38,523 nt of DNA from Oscillospiraceae bacterium (lineage in GTDB: Bacteria > Bacillota > Clostridia > Oscillospirales > Oscillospiraceae), in contig JAFROD010000052.1 in assembly GCA_017429835.1 (NCBI GenBank), positions 1 to 38,523 on the forward strand. The letters run 5' to 3'. Every line of letters begins with the position of its first letter. The stretch's first letter is position 1. The position numbers and the translations under genes are program-made. Shown piece after piece: positions 1 to 7,384 of this stretch. Under the pieces are notes generated by a model that was not told where the DNA came from, ran no database searches, and saw nothing but the letters and a program-made list of their open reading frames with translations.

Positions 1-1
1 C

Positions 2-178
2 TCCGACGGCACGATGCTTGCCATTGACTGCGAAGCGGTCGAGGACATGTATGACATTTGGTCGTGCGAACGCTCCGAGCTGGACTGGCTGATTTACAAC
101 AACCCGCTCGAATATGCCTATCACGTTCTCAACGGCAGCGTTCGCGACTATCCGAAGGGTAATCACGAACACGGATGA
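2..178 (+). CDS. C-terminal part of a small hypothetical protein (DUF6061-like)
   Basis: An open frame runs in from the left edge and stops at TGA 176-178, leaving 58 residues and no visible start. The visible part contains SDGTMLAIDC and ERSELDWLIYNNPLEYA. From memory this resembles small DUF6061-type proteins of gut Clostridia, which have no known function; the assignment cannot be confirmed here. No terminator hairpin is seen in the 160 bases before the clpB promoter. Confidence 0.5.
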   Translation, partial: SDGTMLAIDCEAVEDMYDIWSCERSELDWLIYNNPLEYAYHVLNGSVRDYPKGNHEHG

Positions 179-345
179 TAGATGATCGACGAGGAGAATT
201 TTTGATCTCGTACGTTGGGGATTGCTTGCAGACGCAAACAAATCTTGCGCCACAAGCCGCGCATGAATCTTTTGTAATTTGATCCGATGAAGCTTTGAAT
301 GAAAACTGAAATTATGATGTTTTTGTGAACAATTGTCCCGCCCAC

Positions 346-374
346 TTGACAATCCCGGCAAGGCACGGTATAGT
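346..374 (+). promoter_or_regulatory. Sigma-A promoter of clpB
   Basis: TTGACA (346-351) and TATAGT (369-374) are separated by exactly 17 bases. Transcription would start near 381, just before the CIRCE operator, so HrcA bound there would block initiation or early elongation. Confidence 0.9.
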
Positions 375-387
375 GATGACAACAGGA

Positions 388-414
388 TTAGCACTCTCAC
401 GACGAGAGTGCTAA
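388..414 (+). promoter_or_regulatory. CIRCE element (HrcA operator)
   Basis: TTAGCACTC (388-396), a 9-base spacer, then GAGTGCTAA (406-414): a perfect match to the CIRCE consensus. CIRCE is the operator of the heat-shock repressor HrcA. Here it lies between the promoter and the start codon of clpB, so clpB belongs to the HrcA regulon in this organism rather than only to a CtsR-type regulon. Confidence 0.97.
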
Positions 415-451
415 AATGCGAAAGAGTCCTTACTCGGAAAGGAGAATACAG

Positions 452-3046
452 ATGAACGCGAACAAATATACGCAGAAATCTCTGGAGGCGATCCAGAGCG
501 CACATCAGATCGCGGTTGATGAAAGCAACCAACAGATCGAACAGGTCCACCTGCTTGCCGCGCTGCTGCGGCAGGAGAACGGCCTCATTCCGCAATTGCT
601 CAAAAAGATGGAACTCACGCCTGAGGATCTCGACGCTGCCGCTGAGCAGCAGATCTCCGGACTGCCGAAGGTTACCGGATCCGGTCGGGAGGTGGATCGG
701 TATTATATCTCCAACTCGGTCGATCAGGTCTTAGCGCACGCAGAGCAGGTCGCGCAGTCGATGAAAGATGAATTCGTGTCGGTGGAACACCTGTTCATTG
801 CCCTGGTCGACCGGCCGGACGACACGCTGAGAGATCTGTTCCGCACCTACCGGATCCAGAAGGAAACCGTCATGAAAGCGCTGTTGGAGATCCGCGGCAG
901 CCAGCGGGTCACCTCCGACAACCCGGAAGACACCTATGAGGCCTTGGAGAAGTTCGGGACCGATCTGGTCAAGCGGGCCAGAGAGAAGAAGCTGGACCCG
1001 GTGATCGGCAGAGACGAGGAGATCCGGAACGTGATCCGGATCTTGTCGAGAAAAACCAAGAACAATCCCGTTCTGATCGGCGAACCGGGCGTCGGCAAGA
1101 CCGCGATCGCAGAGGGCCTTGCCCAGCGGATCGTAAAGAAAGACGTTCCGAAAAGCCTCCAGGACAAGAGCATCTTCTCTTTGGATATGGGCGCGCTGAT
1201 TGCCGGCGCGAAATACCGCGGAGAATTTGAAGAGCGCCTGAAAGCGGTCCTGGCAGAAGTCAAGAAGAGCGAAGGCAGGATCATCCTGTTTATCGATGAA
1301 CTGCATACGATCGTCGGCGCGGGCAAAACCGAGGGCTCGATGGACGCCGGCAACCTGCTCAAGCCGATGCTGGCGCGAGGCGAACTGCACTGCATCGGCG
1401 CCACGACGCTTGACGAATACCGTCAGTATATCGAAAAGGATCCGGCGCTGGAGCGGCGGTTCCAGACGGTCCTGGTGAACGAACCGACCGTTGAGGATAC
1501 GATCGCCATCCTGCGCGGTCTGGAAGAACGCTATGAGGTGTTCCACGGCGTGAAGATTACCGATCCCGCAATCATTGCCGCCGCCAAACTGTCCGACCGC
1601 TATATCACCGACCGCTTCCTGCCGGATAAGGCGATCGACCTGATCGACGAGGCTTGCGCGCTGATCCGTACCGAGATGGACTCCATGCCGACGGAGCTTG
1701 ATATGGTACAGCGGAAGATCATCCAGATGGAGATCGAGGAAGCCGCGCTGAAGAACGAGGAGGACGACCTCTCCAAGAGCCGTCTCGCCGAACTGCAAAA
1801 AGAGCTCGCGGAAAACCGGGATAAGTTCAACGCGATGAAGGCCAAGTGGGAGAACGAGAAGAACGCCATCGGCAAGATCCAACAGCTTAGAGAACAGATC
1901 GAACGGCTGAACGCGGAGATCGAACAGGCGGAGCAGGCCTACGATCTGGAAAGAGCGGCAAAACTGAAATACGGCGATTTGCCGGAGGCCAAACGTCAGC
2001 TCGAAGAAGAGGAGCGTCTTGCGCAGAACGCGAAGGAACAGAGCATGCTGCGGAACAAAGTGACCGAAGAGGAGATCGCAAAGATCGTCGAGCGCTGGAC
2101 CGGCATCCCCGTGGCAAAACTGGTGGAGGGAGAGCGGGAGAAGCTGCTGCACCTGGACGAACACCTGCACAAGCGGGTCATCGGCCAGGACGAGGCGGTC
2201 AAAAGCGTATCCGAAGCCATTCTGCGCAGCCGTGCGGGCATACAGGACCCCGATCGCCCGATCGGTTCCTTCCTCTTCCTGGGCCCCACGGGCGTCGGCA
2301 AAACGGAACTGGCCAAGACCCTTGCCGCGGAGCTCTTTGACGACGAAAAGAATCTGGTCAGGATCGATATGTCCGAGTACATGGAGAAGTTTTCCGTGTC
2401 CCGGTTGATCGGTGCGCCTCCCGGCTACGTCGGCTACGAGGAGGGCGGTCAATTGACCGAAGCCGTCCGCAGACGGCCCTACTGCGTCGTCCTTTTCGAC
2501 GAGATTGAAAAAGCGCACCCGGATGTGTTCAACATTCTTCTGCAGGTTCTGGATGACGGGCGGATCACGGACTCTCAGGGCCGGACCGTAGACTTTAAGA
2601 ATACGATCATCATTCTGACGTCCAACCTCGGCTCATCCTATCTGCTCGACGGGATCGACGCCGACGGCAATATCACCGAGGCGGCAAAAGACAAGGTCGA
2701 GGCGCTGCTGAAAACCAGTTTCCGCCCGGAGTTCCTGAATCGGCTGGATGAGATCGTATTCTACAAGCCGCTGACAAAAGAGAACGTGCGCGGGATCATC
2801 GACCTGCAGATCAGGTCGCTGAATCTGCGCCTGGCGGAGAAGCAGCTTCACTGCACGCTGACGCAGGCGGCCAAGGACACGATCATCGATGCGGCGTTCG
2901 ACCCGCAGTTCGGCGCGCGTCCGCTCCGCCGCTATGTGCAGCATACGGTCGAAACGATGCTGGCTCGCCGGATCCTGCAAGGCAGTCTCACCGTCGGGCA
3001 GGAACTGACGGTCGACGCGGTGAACGGAACACTGGTCATCCGCTGA
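452..3046 (+). CDS. clpB: ClpB, ATP-dependent protein disaggregase
   Basis: This Hsp100 hexameric AAA+ chaperone pulls polypeptides out of aggregates together with DnaK/DnaJ/GrpE in the cytoplasm. The protein is 864 residues, the usual length. It has an N-terminal Clp_N repeat domain, a first AAA module (Walker A GEPGVGKT at about 210-217, Walker B ILFIDELH), a long charged coiled-coil middle domain (about 400-530), a second AAA module (GPTGVGKT at about 611-618, [11 protein letters not shown]) and the C-terminal small domain. The ATG at 452 is chosen because GGAAAGGAGAA precedes it by about 7 bases. An in-frame ATG at 416 abuts the CIRCE and has no ribosome site. The middle domain separates it from ClpA/ClpC. 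Control is by HrcA through the CIRCE upstream. Confidence 0.97.
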   Translation: MNANKYTQKSLEAIQSAHQIAVDESNQQIEQVHLLAALLRQENGLIPQLLKKMELTPEDLDAAAEQQISGLPKVTGSGREVDRYYISNSVDQVLAHAEQVAQSMKDEFVSVEHLFIALVDRPDDTLRDLFRTYRIQKETVMKALLEIRGSQRVTSDNPEDTYEALEKFGTDLVKRAREKKLDPVIGRDEEIRNVIRILSRKTKNNPVLIGEPGVGKTAIAEGLAQRIVKKDVPKSLQDKSIFSLDMGALIAGAKYRGEFEERLKAVLAEVKKSEGRIILFIDELHTIVGAGKTEGSMDAGNLLKPMLARGELHCIGATTLDEYRQYIEKDPALERRFQTVLVNEPTVEDTIAILRGLEERYEVFHGVKITDPAIIAAAKLSDRYITDRFLPDKAIDLIDEACALIRTEMDSMPTELDMVQRKIIQMEIEEAALKNEEDDLSKSRLAELQKELAENRDKFNAMKAKWENEKNAIGKIQQLREQIERLNAEIEQAEQAYDLERAAKLKYGDLPEAKRQLEEEERLAQNAKEQSMLRNKVTEEEIAKIVERWTGIPVAKLVEGEREKLLHLDEHLHKRVIGQDEAVKSVSEAILRSRAGIQDPDRPIGSFLFLGPTGVGKTELAKTLAAELFDDEKNLVRIDMSEYMEKFSVSRLIGAPPGYVGYEEGGQLTEAVRRRPYCVVLFDEIEKAHPDVFNILLQVLDDGRITDSQGRTVDFKNTIIILTSNLGSSYLLDGIDADGNITEAAKDKVEALLKTSFRPEFLNRLDEIVFYKPLTKENVRGIIDLQIRSLNLRLAEKQLHCTLTQAAKDTIIDAAFDPQFGARPLRRYVQHTVETMLARRILQGSLTVGQELTVDAVNGTLVIR

Positions 3047-3054
3047 ATTATCGT

Positions 3055-3233
3055 TCCAATCTCCGGTTTCCGGCAGCGGGCAGCAAAAGTATTTGCTGCC
3101 CGCGTCGGGAAAGCAAGACAGAATATGTTGCGCTTTCACGACGGAGACTGTCGCAGCAGCCGTGTCCTTTTGTTGCTTTCTCAAAGACCTCCAAAGCCCG
3201 CGGCACTTTGCAGCCGCAGAATGAAAATGCCAT
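3055..3233 (-). repeat. Dispersed ~170-bp repeat, copy A
   Basis: Read on the minus strand, this stretch aligns along its length with 35870-36025 on the plus strand, apart from a gap of about 21 bases. The most conserved part is CTTGCTTTCCCGAC followed by a GCAGCAA/TTGCTGC hairpin (here GCGGGCAGCAAA pairs with TTTGCTGCCCGC). A short open frame in both copies also aligns (GCKVP, GCC.SL, LLSR.GQQI, LLPAA). It could therefore be a structured non-coding element or carry a tiny peptide. One edge coincides with the truncation point of the recombinase fragment that follows. Confidence 0.75.
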
Positions 3234-3239
3234 TGCGGG

Positions 3240-3366
3240 TTACCGCACTAAAAAGGGCAGCGAAACGATCTCCCTTTCGGAGATCGCAGCAAAGGAAAAT
3301 AGTTCGAATCTGGGAAGCAACGCTTCACCAGCAAAAGAGCACCCCGTTGGGGTGCTCTTTTGTTAG
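3240..3366 (+). pseudogene. C-terminal remnant of a large serine recombinase
   Basis: One frame reads SETISLSEIAAKENSSNLG and stops at TAG after the terminator stem. It matches the C-terminal SETIPLSEITEKENGSDF of the intact serine recombinase at 33755-35350. Only this tail is left, and the 5' side is lost at the edge of the dispersed repeat. It records a former integration of a related element next to clpB. Confidence 0.75.
3333..3361 (+). terminator. Rho-independent terminator
   Basis: A 13-bp perfect stem, AAAAGAGCACCCC, loop GTT, GGGGTGCTCTTTT. Being A/T-flanked it can work in both directions. It lies inside the recombinase remnant and may end clpB transcription, since no better hairpin with a T-run follows clpB directly. 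Confidence 0.85.
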
Positions 3367-3372
3367 TTATAC

Positions 3373-3497
3373 GACCTGCGGGATTCGAAGACCTAAATGC
3401 AACAGTCCGGTGGACTGTTGCGCGTCGGCGTTTCTGCCGACGCAACCTTGATTTCTGCCGCAGGCAGAAATGCAGACGAATCTCCCGCGGGTCACCA
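3373..3497 (+). other. Four-way-junction hairpin cluster with tRNA-3'-end-like flanks
   Basis: Closing arms GACCTGCGGGATTCG (3373-3387) and CGAATCTCCCGCGGGTC (3477-3493) are near-complementary. Between them lie three perfect hairpins: CAACAGTCC/GGACTGTTG (3400-3420), GCGTCGGC/GCCGACGC (3422-3443) and ATTTCTGCC/GGCAGAAAT (3451-3471). The unit is followed by ACCA. The CGAATCTCCCGCGGGTCACCA-type end looks like the T-arm and CCA end of a tRNA, the favourite target of integrases. No anticodon arm or normal tRNA spacing is present, so it is not a tRNA gene. Confidence 0.6.
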
Positions 3498-3505
3498 GCC
3501 GTAAA

Positions 3506-3546
3506 CCATTGAAAACACTACGTTTTCAATGGCTTTTCCTTTTTCT
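3506..3546 (+). terminator. Terminator-type hairpin
   Basis: CCATTGAAAAC (3506-3516) pairs with GTTTTCAATGG (3522-3532), followed by a T-rich run CTTTTCCTTTTTCT. It is the last of four consecutive hairpins and plausibly a genuine terminator left from the element. Confidence 0.7.
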
Positions 3547-3570
3547 GCCATTAGCTGTTACATTACAGTC

Positions 3571-3605
3571 GTTGCACAATGTTGCACAACTCTGTGCAAC
3601 ATTGT
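3571..3605. repeat. GTTGCACA repeats, likely integrase attachment or binding site
   Basis: Two direct copies of GTTGCACA (3571-3578 and 3581-3588) overlap an inverted repeat, ACAATGTTGCAC (3576-3587) and GTGCAACATTGT (3594-3605). The site lies 50 bases beyond the 3' end of a tyrosine integrase remnant, where integrase core or arm sites are commonly found. The role as an attachment site is inference. Confidence 0.5.
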
Positions 3606-3654
3606 ATGCCTTTACACGACACTATTTGCGCGACCTGTTGTTATATCGTGCGTT

Positions 3655-3813
3655 TTATAAGCAAGCGCGAATGCGCTCGCTTGCCGGATCTCGCTGTTCT
3701 TCCTCGATGAAATGATTGTAGACGCCCATCGTCATCGTCGGGTCGGCGTGTCCCATAATGTACTGCACTTCGCGGACGTTGATCCCGCTTTGGAGGATAT
3801 GCGTACAGTATCC
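3655..3813 (-). pseudogene. Tyrosine recombinase (phage-type integrase), C-terminal fragment
   Basis: The frame ending at TAA 3655-3657 reads YCTHILQSGINVREVQYIM, GHADPTMTMGVYNHF and IEEEQRDPASERIRACL. This is the end of an integrase catalytic domain with the LGHA-type (here MGHADP) motif and the catalytic tyrosine in GVYNHF. Just upstream the expected H-x-L-R-H motif is broken by a small deletion (CTGCCCTCGG), and the rest of the protein is missing. It is a dead relic of an integrated element. Confidence 0.85.
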
Positions 3814-3891
3814 GAGGGCAGCCGCTTGCGACCGCTTCGGAATGGTAGAGCTCCACCGCCGCCTTGTCTGCAAGCGCCATGACGATGCGGT

Positions 3892-4136
3892 ACGCCGGAG
3901 GAATTTCTGGAGCAGATGTTCATCTGCACCGATCCGGACGGGATCGTCTACGTGCCCGCCTTCTATTCGTCCGCGTCGCCCTATCAGGACGATTCCAGCT
4001 ACCGCTGCAAGATGAAACGGAGCTATACCGACTGCGAGCGCGTCCTGCAGGAGTATCGCGAGCTGATGCCGTTGATCAAGTCTGTTCAGGCAAAGGAAGA
4101 CCGGCGCCGCGGCGCGTGGTGCATGGGCGGCAGCGA
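3892..4136 (+). pseudogene. Fragment of an unknown protein
   Basis: An open frame without a start (stop at 3880-3882 just before) reads TPEEFLEQMFICTDPDGIVY, PAFYSSASPYQDDSSYRCKM and so on. It runs past the following terminator before stopping, which a functional gene would not do. A shift of frame near 4100 would allow a stop (AANK then TAA) just before the terminator. I do not recognise the family. It is probably a host or phage gene truncated by the integrase rearrangement. Confidence 0.4.
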
Positions 4137-4143
4137 ACAAATA

Positions 4144-4182
4144 AGCAGAGAGCGTTCAAAAGCGAACGCTCTCTGCTTTTTT
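4144..4182 (+). terminator. Rho-independent terminator
   Basis: A 14-bp perfect stem, AGCAGAGAGCGTTC with GAACGCTCTCTGCT (4144-4157 / 4164-4177), followed by five further T's. It ends whatever gene the preceding fragment belonged to. Confidence 0.9.
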
Positions 4183-4257
4183 CGGGACGTACCGCAAACG
4201 GTGTCCCCGATTTGTATAATCAATCTGTAATGCAGGGAATCGAAGGAGATAACGTGC

Positions 4258-4434
4258 ATGCAGCTTTATCAGTTCGGCGGTTTTGTGGCAAACGAAACGT
4301 GCGCAGAGGACAGCGACAATCGCCGCGCCAGGCGGGAAATGGCAAGAAAGTGCAACGTCGTCAGCGACGCGTTCAACCGCAAGCTTCATGTAAAGGCGTA
4401 TTTCTCCGCCGCAGCTCCCGAATCACCCGATTGA
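4258..4434 (+). CDS. Hypothetical small protein, 58 aa
   Basis: ATG 4258 follows a good ribosome site (GAAGGAGATAAC) and a TATAAT box at 4215-4220. The protein starts MQLYQFGGFVANETCAEDSD, continues with a basic stretch (RRARREMARK) and ends with ...APESPD. It has no membrane segment or recognised domain. The promoter box and ribosome site make it a believable gene. It stands alone between a terminator and the TPR gene promoter. Confidence 0.5.
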   Translation: MQLYQFGGFVANETCAEDSDNRRARREMARKCNVVSDAFNRKLHVKAYFSAAAPESPD

Positions 4435-4497
4435 CGAAAAGCGTTCTTCAGCTCGCAAGGCGCGGGAGAAAAAACCCGTGCAACATGGCGGATTCTA

Positions 4498-4506
4498 TGC
4501 TATAAT
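4498..4506 (+). promoter_or_regulatory. Extended -10 promoter of the TPR/DUF4037 operon
   Basis: TGCTATAAT is a perfect extended -10 (TGnTATAAT), which compensates for the lack of a good -35. Transcription would start near 4513, about 30 bases before the TPR gene. Confidence 0.7.
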
Positions 4507-4541
4507 ACAGACAAAGAGATCAATACGGCGGAGGAACCGTT

Positions 4542-5366
4542 ATGGAGAACAAACAGAATCTTGCGAAAGAGGACTACACCGAGCCGTGCTGCCCGCTGGA
4601 TCTGCACCCCGAGGTCACGCCGATCCCGATCCGGCGCGTGCTTGCCAAGCTGGACGGCTATCTGGGGCAGAACGACTACGCCGCCGGCGAGCGGCTGCTT
4701 CTGAATTGGCTGCGCGAGGCGAACGCCTGCGGCGACCGGCAGGGCAAGCTGACCGTGCTGAACGAGCAGATCGGACTGTACCGCAAGACGGGCAAAGAAG
4801 CGGAGTGCCTTGCTGCGATCCGCGACGCCCTCGCGCTGATGAACGCGCTTCAGATGGAGGACGCCGTGACCGGCGGAACGACGCTCATCAACGCCGCGAC
4901 CGGCTACAAGGCGTTCCATCGGGCGGCGGACGCGCTGCCGCTCTACCGCAAGGCGCAGGCGGTCTATGAAGTCCGTCTCGCGCCGGACGACGACCGCCTC
5001 GCCGCGCTGTACAACAACATGGCGCTGACCCTGTCGGAGCTGGAGGAATACCGCGAAGCGGAGGACCTGTTCCAAAAGGCGCTCGCCATCATGGAACGGC
5101 GACCGCACGGCGAGGCGGAGGCGGCGATCACCTGTCTGAATCTTGCCGACCTGATCTGCGCCGAGGAGGGCTACGAGGCGGGCGAGGAACGTGTCGAGGC
5201 GTATCTGCGCCGCGCGGAAACCCTGCTGGACACGCCCGATCTGCCACGCGACGGCAATTACGCCTTCGTGTGTGAAAAATGCGCGCCGGTCTTCGGCTAT
5301 TATGGCTATTTCTACACGGAAGAAACGCTGAAAGAGAGAGCGAGGGAAATCTATGAACGGACTTGA
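4542..5366 (+). CDS. Tetratricopeptide-repeat protein
   Basis: A 274-residue cytoplasmic protein of helical repeats. Clear TPR units appear at about residues 40-75 (NDYAAGERLLLNWLREA), 110-150 (AADALPLYRKAQAVYE) and 155-190 (AALYNNMALTLSELEEYREA then LFQKALAI), followed by a degenerate unit. TPRs mediate protein binding; no catalytic motif is present. The start is supported by GGAGGAACCGTT just before the ATG. Its 3' end overlaps the start of the DUF4037 gene by 14 bases, so the two are translationally coupled. A TPR gene fused to or beside a DUF4037 gene is, from memory, a recurrent pair in Clostridia, which suggests that the TPR protein is a partner or scaffold of the DUF4037 enzyme. Confidence 0.85.
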   Translation: MENKQNLAKEDYTEPCCPLDLHPEVTPIPIRRVLAKLDGYLGQNDYAAGERLLLNWLREANACGDRQGKLTVLNEQIGLYRKTGKEAECLAAIRDALALMNALQMEDAVTGGTTLINAATGYKAFHRAADALPLYRKAQAVYEVRLAPDDDRLAALYNNMALTLSELEEYREAEDLFQKALAIMERRPHGEAEAAITCLNLADLICAEEGYEAGEERVEAYLRRAETLLDTPDLPRDGNYAFVCEKCAPVFGYYGYFYTEETLKERAREIYERT

Positions 5367-6297
5367 ATTATCGCGCGGCTACTACGAAACCTACGGCAAA
5401 CCGATGCTGGAAAGCGAGTTTGCGGAGCTTTTGCCGTTTCTCGCGGTCGGCTGCGTCGGCAGCGGGTCGGATCGCTTCGGCTTCGACGACGAAGTCTCGC
5501 GCGACCATGATTTTGAACCGGGCTTCTGCATTTTTCTGCCGGGAGAAGAGGTCGTCGACCGGCGCAAAGCCTTCCTCTTGGAACGCGCCTACGCGAAGCT
5601 TCCAAAGGAGTTCGAGGGCGTGAAGCGGCAGCCGCTCTCCCCCGTCGGCGGCAACCGGAACGGCGTGCTGCGCACGGCGGAATTCTATCAGGCGGCAGTC
5701 GGCGCGCCGGACGGCGCGCTGTCGGTGAACGCGTGGCTGACCGTGCCGGATACCGCGCTCGCCGAGGCGGTCAACGGCGAGATTTACTTCGACAACTACG
5801 GCGAATTCACCGCTATCCGCGAGCGGATTCAGAACATGCCGGAGGATATCCGGCTGAAGCGGCTTGCGGGCAATCTCCTGCTGATGGCGCAGGCGGGGCA
5901 GTACAATTTCCTGCGCTGCCTGCAGCATAAGGAGCCGGAAGCGGCGCAGCTTGCCTGCCGCGAATTCGTCCTCGCGGCGATGAAGGTCTTTTTCCTGCTG
6001 GAGAAGCGTTACATGCCGTACTATAAGTGGAGCTTCCGCGCGCTGCGGCAGACGGAGGCAGGCGCGGAGCTCGCGGGAAAGCTCTCGTTCCTGCTGCTCG
6101 GCGACCATCGGACCGAGGACGCCGCCATGCGGAAATACGCCATGATCGAGGAAATCGCGGGCGAATTCATCACCCGGCTGCAGGACATGGAGCTGACGAA
6201 GGCGATCTGCGGCGATCTGGAAAAGCACGCCTATTCCGTCAACGACCGTATTGCGGACAGCACGATCCGCAATCTGCACGTCCTCGCGGCGGTCTGA
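5353..6297 (+). CDS. DUF4037 domain protein (nucleotidyltransferase-like)
   Basis: A 314-residue protein. Near residues 36-57 it has VGSGSDRFGFDDEVSRDHDF, the GS...D-D...S-x-D-H-D pattern of a nucleotidyltransferase-fold active site. The rest is helical and matches the general form of DUF4037. The substrate is unknown; relatives of this fold modify antibiotics, RNA or proteins. It starts inside the 3' end of the TPR gene, so both are made from one transcript. The final residues ...RNLHVLAAV are followed by a MITE-like element and a bidirectional terminator. The family call is fairly safe; activity is inferred from the motif only. Confidence 0.8.
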   Translation: MNGLELSRGYYETYGKPMLESEFAELLPFLAVGCVGSGSDRFGFDDEVSRDHDFEPGFCIFLPGEEVVDRRKAFLLERAYAKLPKEFEGVKRQPLSPVGGNRNGVLRTAEFYQAAVGAPDGALSVNAWLTVPDTALAEAVNGEIYFDNYGEFTAIRERIQNMPEDIRLKRLAGNLLLMAQAGQYNFLRCLQHKEPEAAQLACREFVLAAMKVFFLLEKRYMPYYKWSFRALRQTEAGAELAGKLSFLLLGDHRTEDAAMRKYAMIEEIAGEFITRLQDMELTKAICGDLEKHAYSVNDRIADSTIRNLHVLAAV

Positions 6298-6330
6298 CGG
6301 CGGAGAGCCTGCGCAATGCCACCCCGCCGC

Positions 6331-6461
6331 GTCATTGCGAGGAGCGAAGCGACGTGGCAATCCGTGCGTCGCAGGCATGGACGCTTCATCGTGATAAGGT
6401 ACACATGCCATACCTGTAAGGGACAGATTGCCACGACCGACTCCGTCGGTCTCGCAATGAC
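6331..6461. repeat. MITE-like palindromic repeat element
   Basis: The ends GTCATTGCGAG (6331-6341) and CTCGCAATGAC (6451-6461) are perfect inverted repeats. Inside them GTGGCAATC (6354-6362) and GATTGCCAC (6426-6434) pair again. From memory this terminus (translating as HCEERSDVAI) is frequent in intergenic spaces of gut Clostridia, in line with a small non-autonomous element. It sits right after the DUF4037 stop codon. Confidence 0.8.
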
Positions 6462-6464
6462 ACG

Positions 6465-6504
6465 CAAAATGAAACGCCTGTCAAATGACAGGCGTTTCAT
6501 TTTG
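6465..6504. terminator. Bidirectional terminator
   Basis: A 19-bp perfect stem, CAAAATGAAACGCCTGTCA, loop AA, and its complement. It serves the plus-strand TPR/DUF4037 operon and the minus-strand XRE gene, whose stop codon (6497-6499) lies within the stem. Confidence 0.9.
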
Positions 6505-6733
6505 ACGGATAGGGCATTTTTACGTCTGTACGACCCAGAAGATAGTCGACGCTGACGCCGTAAAAATCTGCGAGCTTCAACAGCACTTCGATCGGATAAT
6601 TCAGAACGCCTATCTCATATTGCGAATACGTGTTCTGCTTGATATGCAGATACTCCGCGATCTGCTTCTGTGTATATCCGCCGTCGATGCGCAGATTGCG
6701 GATCGTTTCAAATTTCAATACTTCATAGCGCAT
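6497..6733 (-). CDS. XRE-family transcriptional regulator
   Basis: A 78-residue single-domain HTH protein (helix-turn-helix YTQKQIAEYLHIKQNTYSQYE, then the typical tail LKLADFYGVSVDYLLGRTD). ATG 6733 is preferred to the in-frame GTG at 6742 because GGTGAT lies directly before it. It is divergent from a ~50-residue gene, and an 11-bp inverted repeat lies between them, so it most likely represses both. The same pair, with a different repressor, follows at 7082-7537. Confidence 0.88.
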   Translation of the reverse strand: MRYEVLKFETIRNLRIDGGYTQKQIAEYLHIKQNTYSQYEIGVLNYPIEVLLKLADFYGVSVDYLLGRTDVKMPYPSK

Positions 6734-6751
6734 GATCATCACCCGCTCAAA

Positions 6752-6809
6752 GCATAGTATATCCGAAAATCAGATATTGCATTTTATCTGATTTTGAGAT
6801 AAACTATGC
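6752..6809. promoter_or_regulatory. Operator/promoter region between divergent XRE and small gene
   Basis: AAAATCAGATA (6766-6776) and TATCTGATTTT (6785-6795) form a perfect 11-bp inverted repeat with an 8-base gap. Outer arms GCATAGT (6752-6758) and ACTATGC (6803-6809) are also inverted. A minus-strand -10 (TATACT, 6756-6761) and a weak plus-strand pair (TTGCAT 6777, TAAACT 6800, 17 apart) overlap it, the layout of an autoregulated switch. Confidence 0.7.
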
Positions 6810-6830
6810 GTCGCAGGGGGGTGAAAACGC

Positions 6831-6977
6831 ATGCCGGATTATGAAAAATTGTATCACTTGCTGTTCAACGCGATCACCGACGCGTTGAGCGCGTTGGAGA
6901 AGGGAAGGACGGACAGCGCAAGGCTGCTCCTGATCTGCGCCCAGCAGACGGCAGAGGCGCGGTATCTTGATACTTGA
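6831..6977 (+). CDS. Conserved small protein, 48 aa, first copy
   Basis: The protein reads MPDYEKLYHLLFNAITDALS and continues ...DSARLLLICAQQTAEARYLDT. It is amphipathic, helical, acidic at the end and without a signal peptide. GGGGGGTGA precedes the ATG. It is almost identical to the protein at 7385-7537. From memory, small proteins beginning YEKLYHLLFN are common next to XRE regulators in gut Clostridia and have no assigned function. The tail (LDT) is shorter than in copy two because the stop codon falls in the terminator stem. Confidence 0.75.
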   Translation: MPDYEKLYHLLFNAITDALSALEKGRTDSARLLLICAQQTAEARYLDT

Positions 6978-7012
6978 AAACGAGGCGTCTGTATAGAAAC
7001 CTCGTTTTCAAG
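6973..7012 (+). terminator. Terminator hairpin after the first small gene
   Basis: CTTGAAAACGAGG (6973-6985) and CCTCGTTTTCAAG (7000-7012) form a 13-bp stem with a 14-base loop. The stop codon of the small gene lies inside it. Confidence 0.7.
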
Positions 7013-7031
7013 ACAGATAAATGACAGGCAT

Positions 7032-7066
7032 TTTACGTCTGTTCGACCCAGCAGATAGTTCACGCA
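7032..7066 (-). pseudogene. C-terminal scrap of a further XRE repressor
   Basis: The minus strand reads NYLLGRTDVK, equal to the DYLLGRTDVK tail of the XRE protein at 6497-6733. The surrounding DNA (about 7021-7065) is also similar to 6486-6555. It shows that the module was amplified or exchanged by recombination and that one repressor has been lost. Confidence 0.6.
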
Positions 7067-7081
7067 GCTCTGGTTCCACGC

Positions 7082-7294
7082 TCATTTTTTCTCCGATCTG
7101 CCGGTCAGGTAATCAAGCGAAACGCCGTACAGGTCTGCGATCCGTACCAGAATCCCGATGCGTGGCTCGCGCGTCATCAGCTCGTAATTCTGATACGCCT
7201 TTTCCGTGATGTCGCAGTAGGTCGCGACCTGAATCTGCGTCAGCCCCTTCGCTTTGCGGCATTCCTTGAGCCGCTGTGATAAGATTTCTTTCAT
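7082..7294 (-). CDS. XRE-family transcriptional regulator (second module)
   Basis: A 70-residue HTH protein (LKECRKAKGLTQIQVATYCD, then ITEKAYQNYELMTREPRIG and DLYGVSLDYLTGRSEKK). The second of two adjacent ATGs (7294) is preferred because AGGTGAA lies just upstream at good spacing. It diverges from the 50-residue gene at 7385. Its DNA-binding helix differs clearly from that of the first module's repressor, so the two modules probably do not cross-regulate. Confidence 0.85.
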   Translation of the reverse strand: MKEILSQRLKECRKAKGLTQIQVATYCDITEKAYQNYELMTREPRIGILVRIADLYGVSLDYLTGRSEKK

Positions 7295-7299
7295 CATTT

Positions 7300-7343
7300 C
7301 ACCTACAAATGTTATTGACAAAATGATTGTAGGTGATTATCCT
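7300..7343 (+). promoter_or_regulatory. Promoter and operator of the second module
   Basis: CACCTACAA (7300-7308) and TTGTAGGTG (7327-7335) are perfect inverted repeats. The right arm falls between TTGACA (7315-7320) and TATCCT (7338-7343, 17 apart). The left arm overlaps the ribosome site of the repressor gene. Binding there would shut off the small gene and the repressor itself. Confidence 0.7.
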
Positions 7344-7384
7344 CTTTGATATACCAACAATTGTTAGTATTCGGAGGTGTTATC

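Noticed and set aside
731..2518. Long open frame (595 codons) on the minus strand inside clpB
   Set aside because: It is antisense to a certain clpB in GC-rich DNA, has no domain or ribosome site, and its composition mirrors the sense codons.
3373..3497. A genuine tRNA gene
   Set aside because: Although it folds as a four-way junction and ends in ACCA, the closing stem is about 15 bp, the arms have wrong lengths and there is no anticodon loop.
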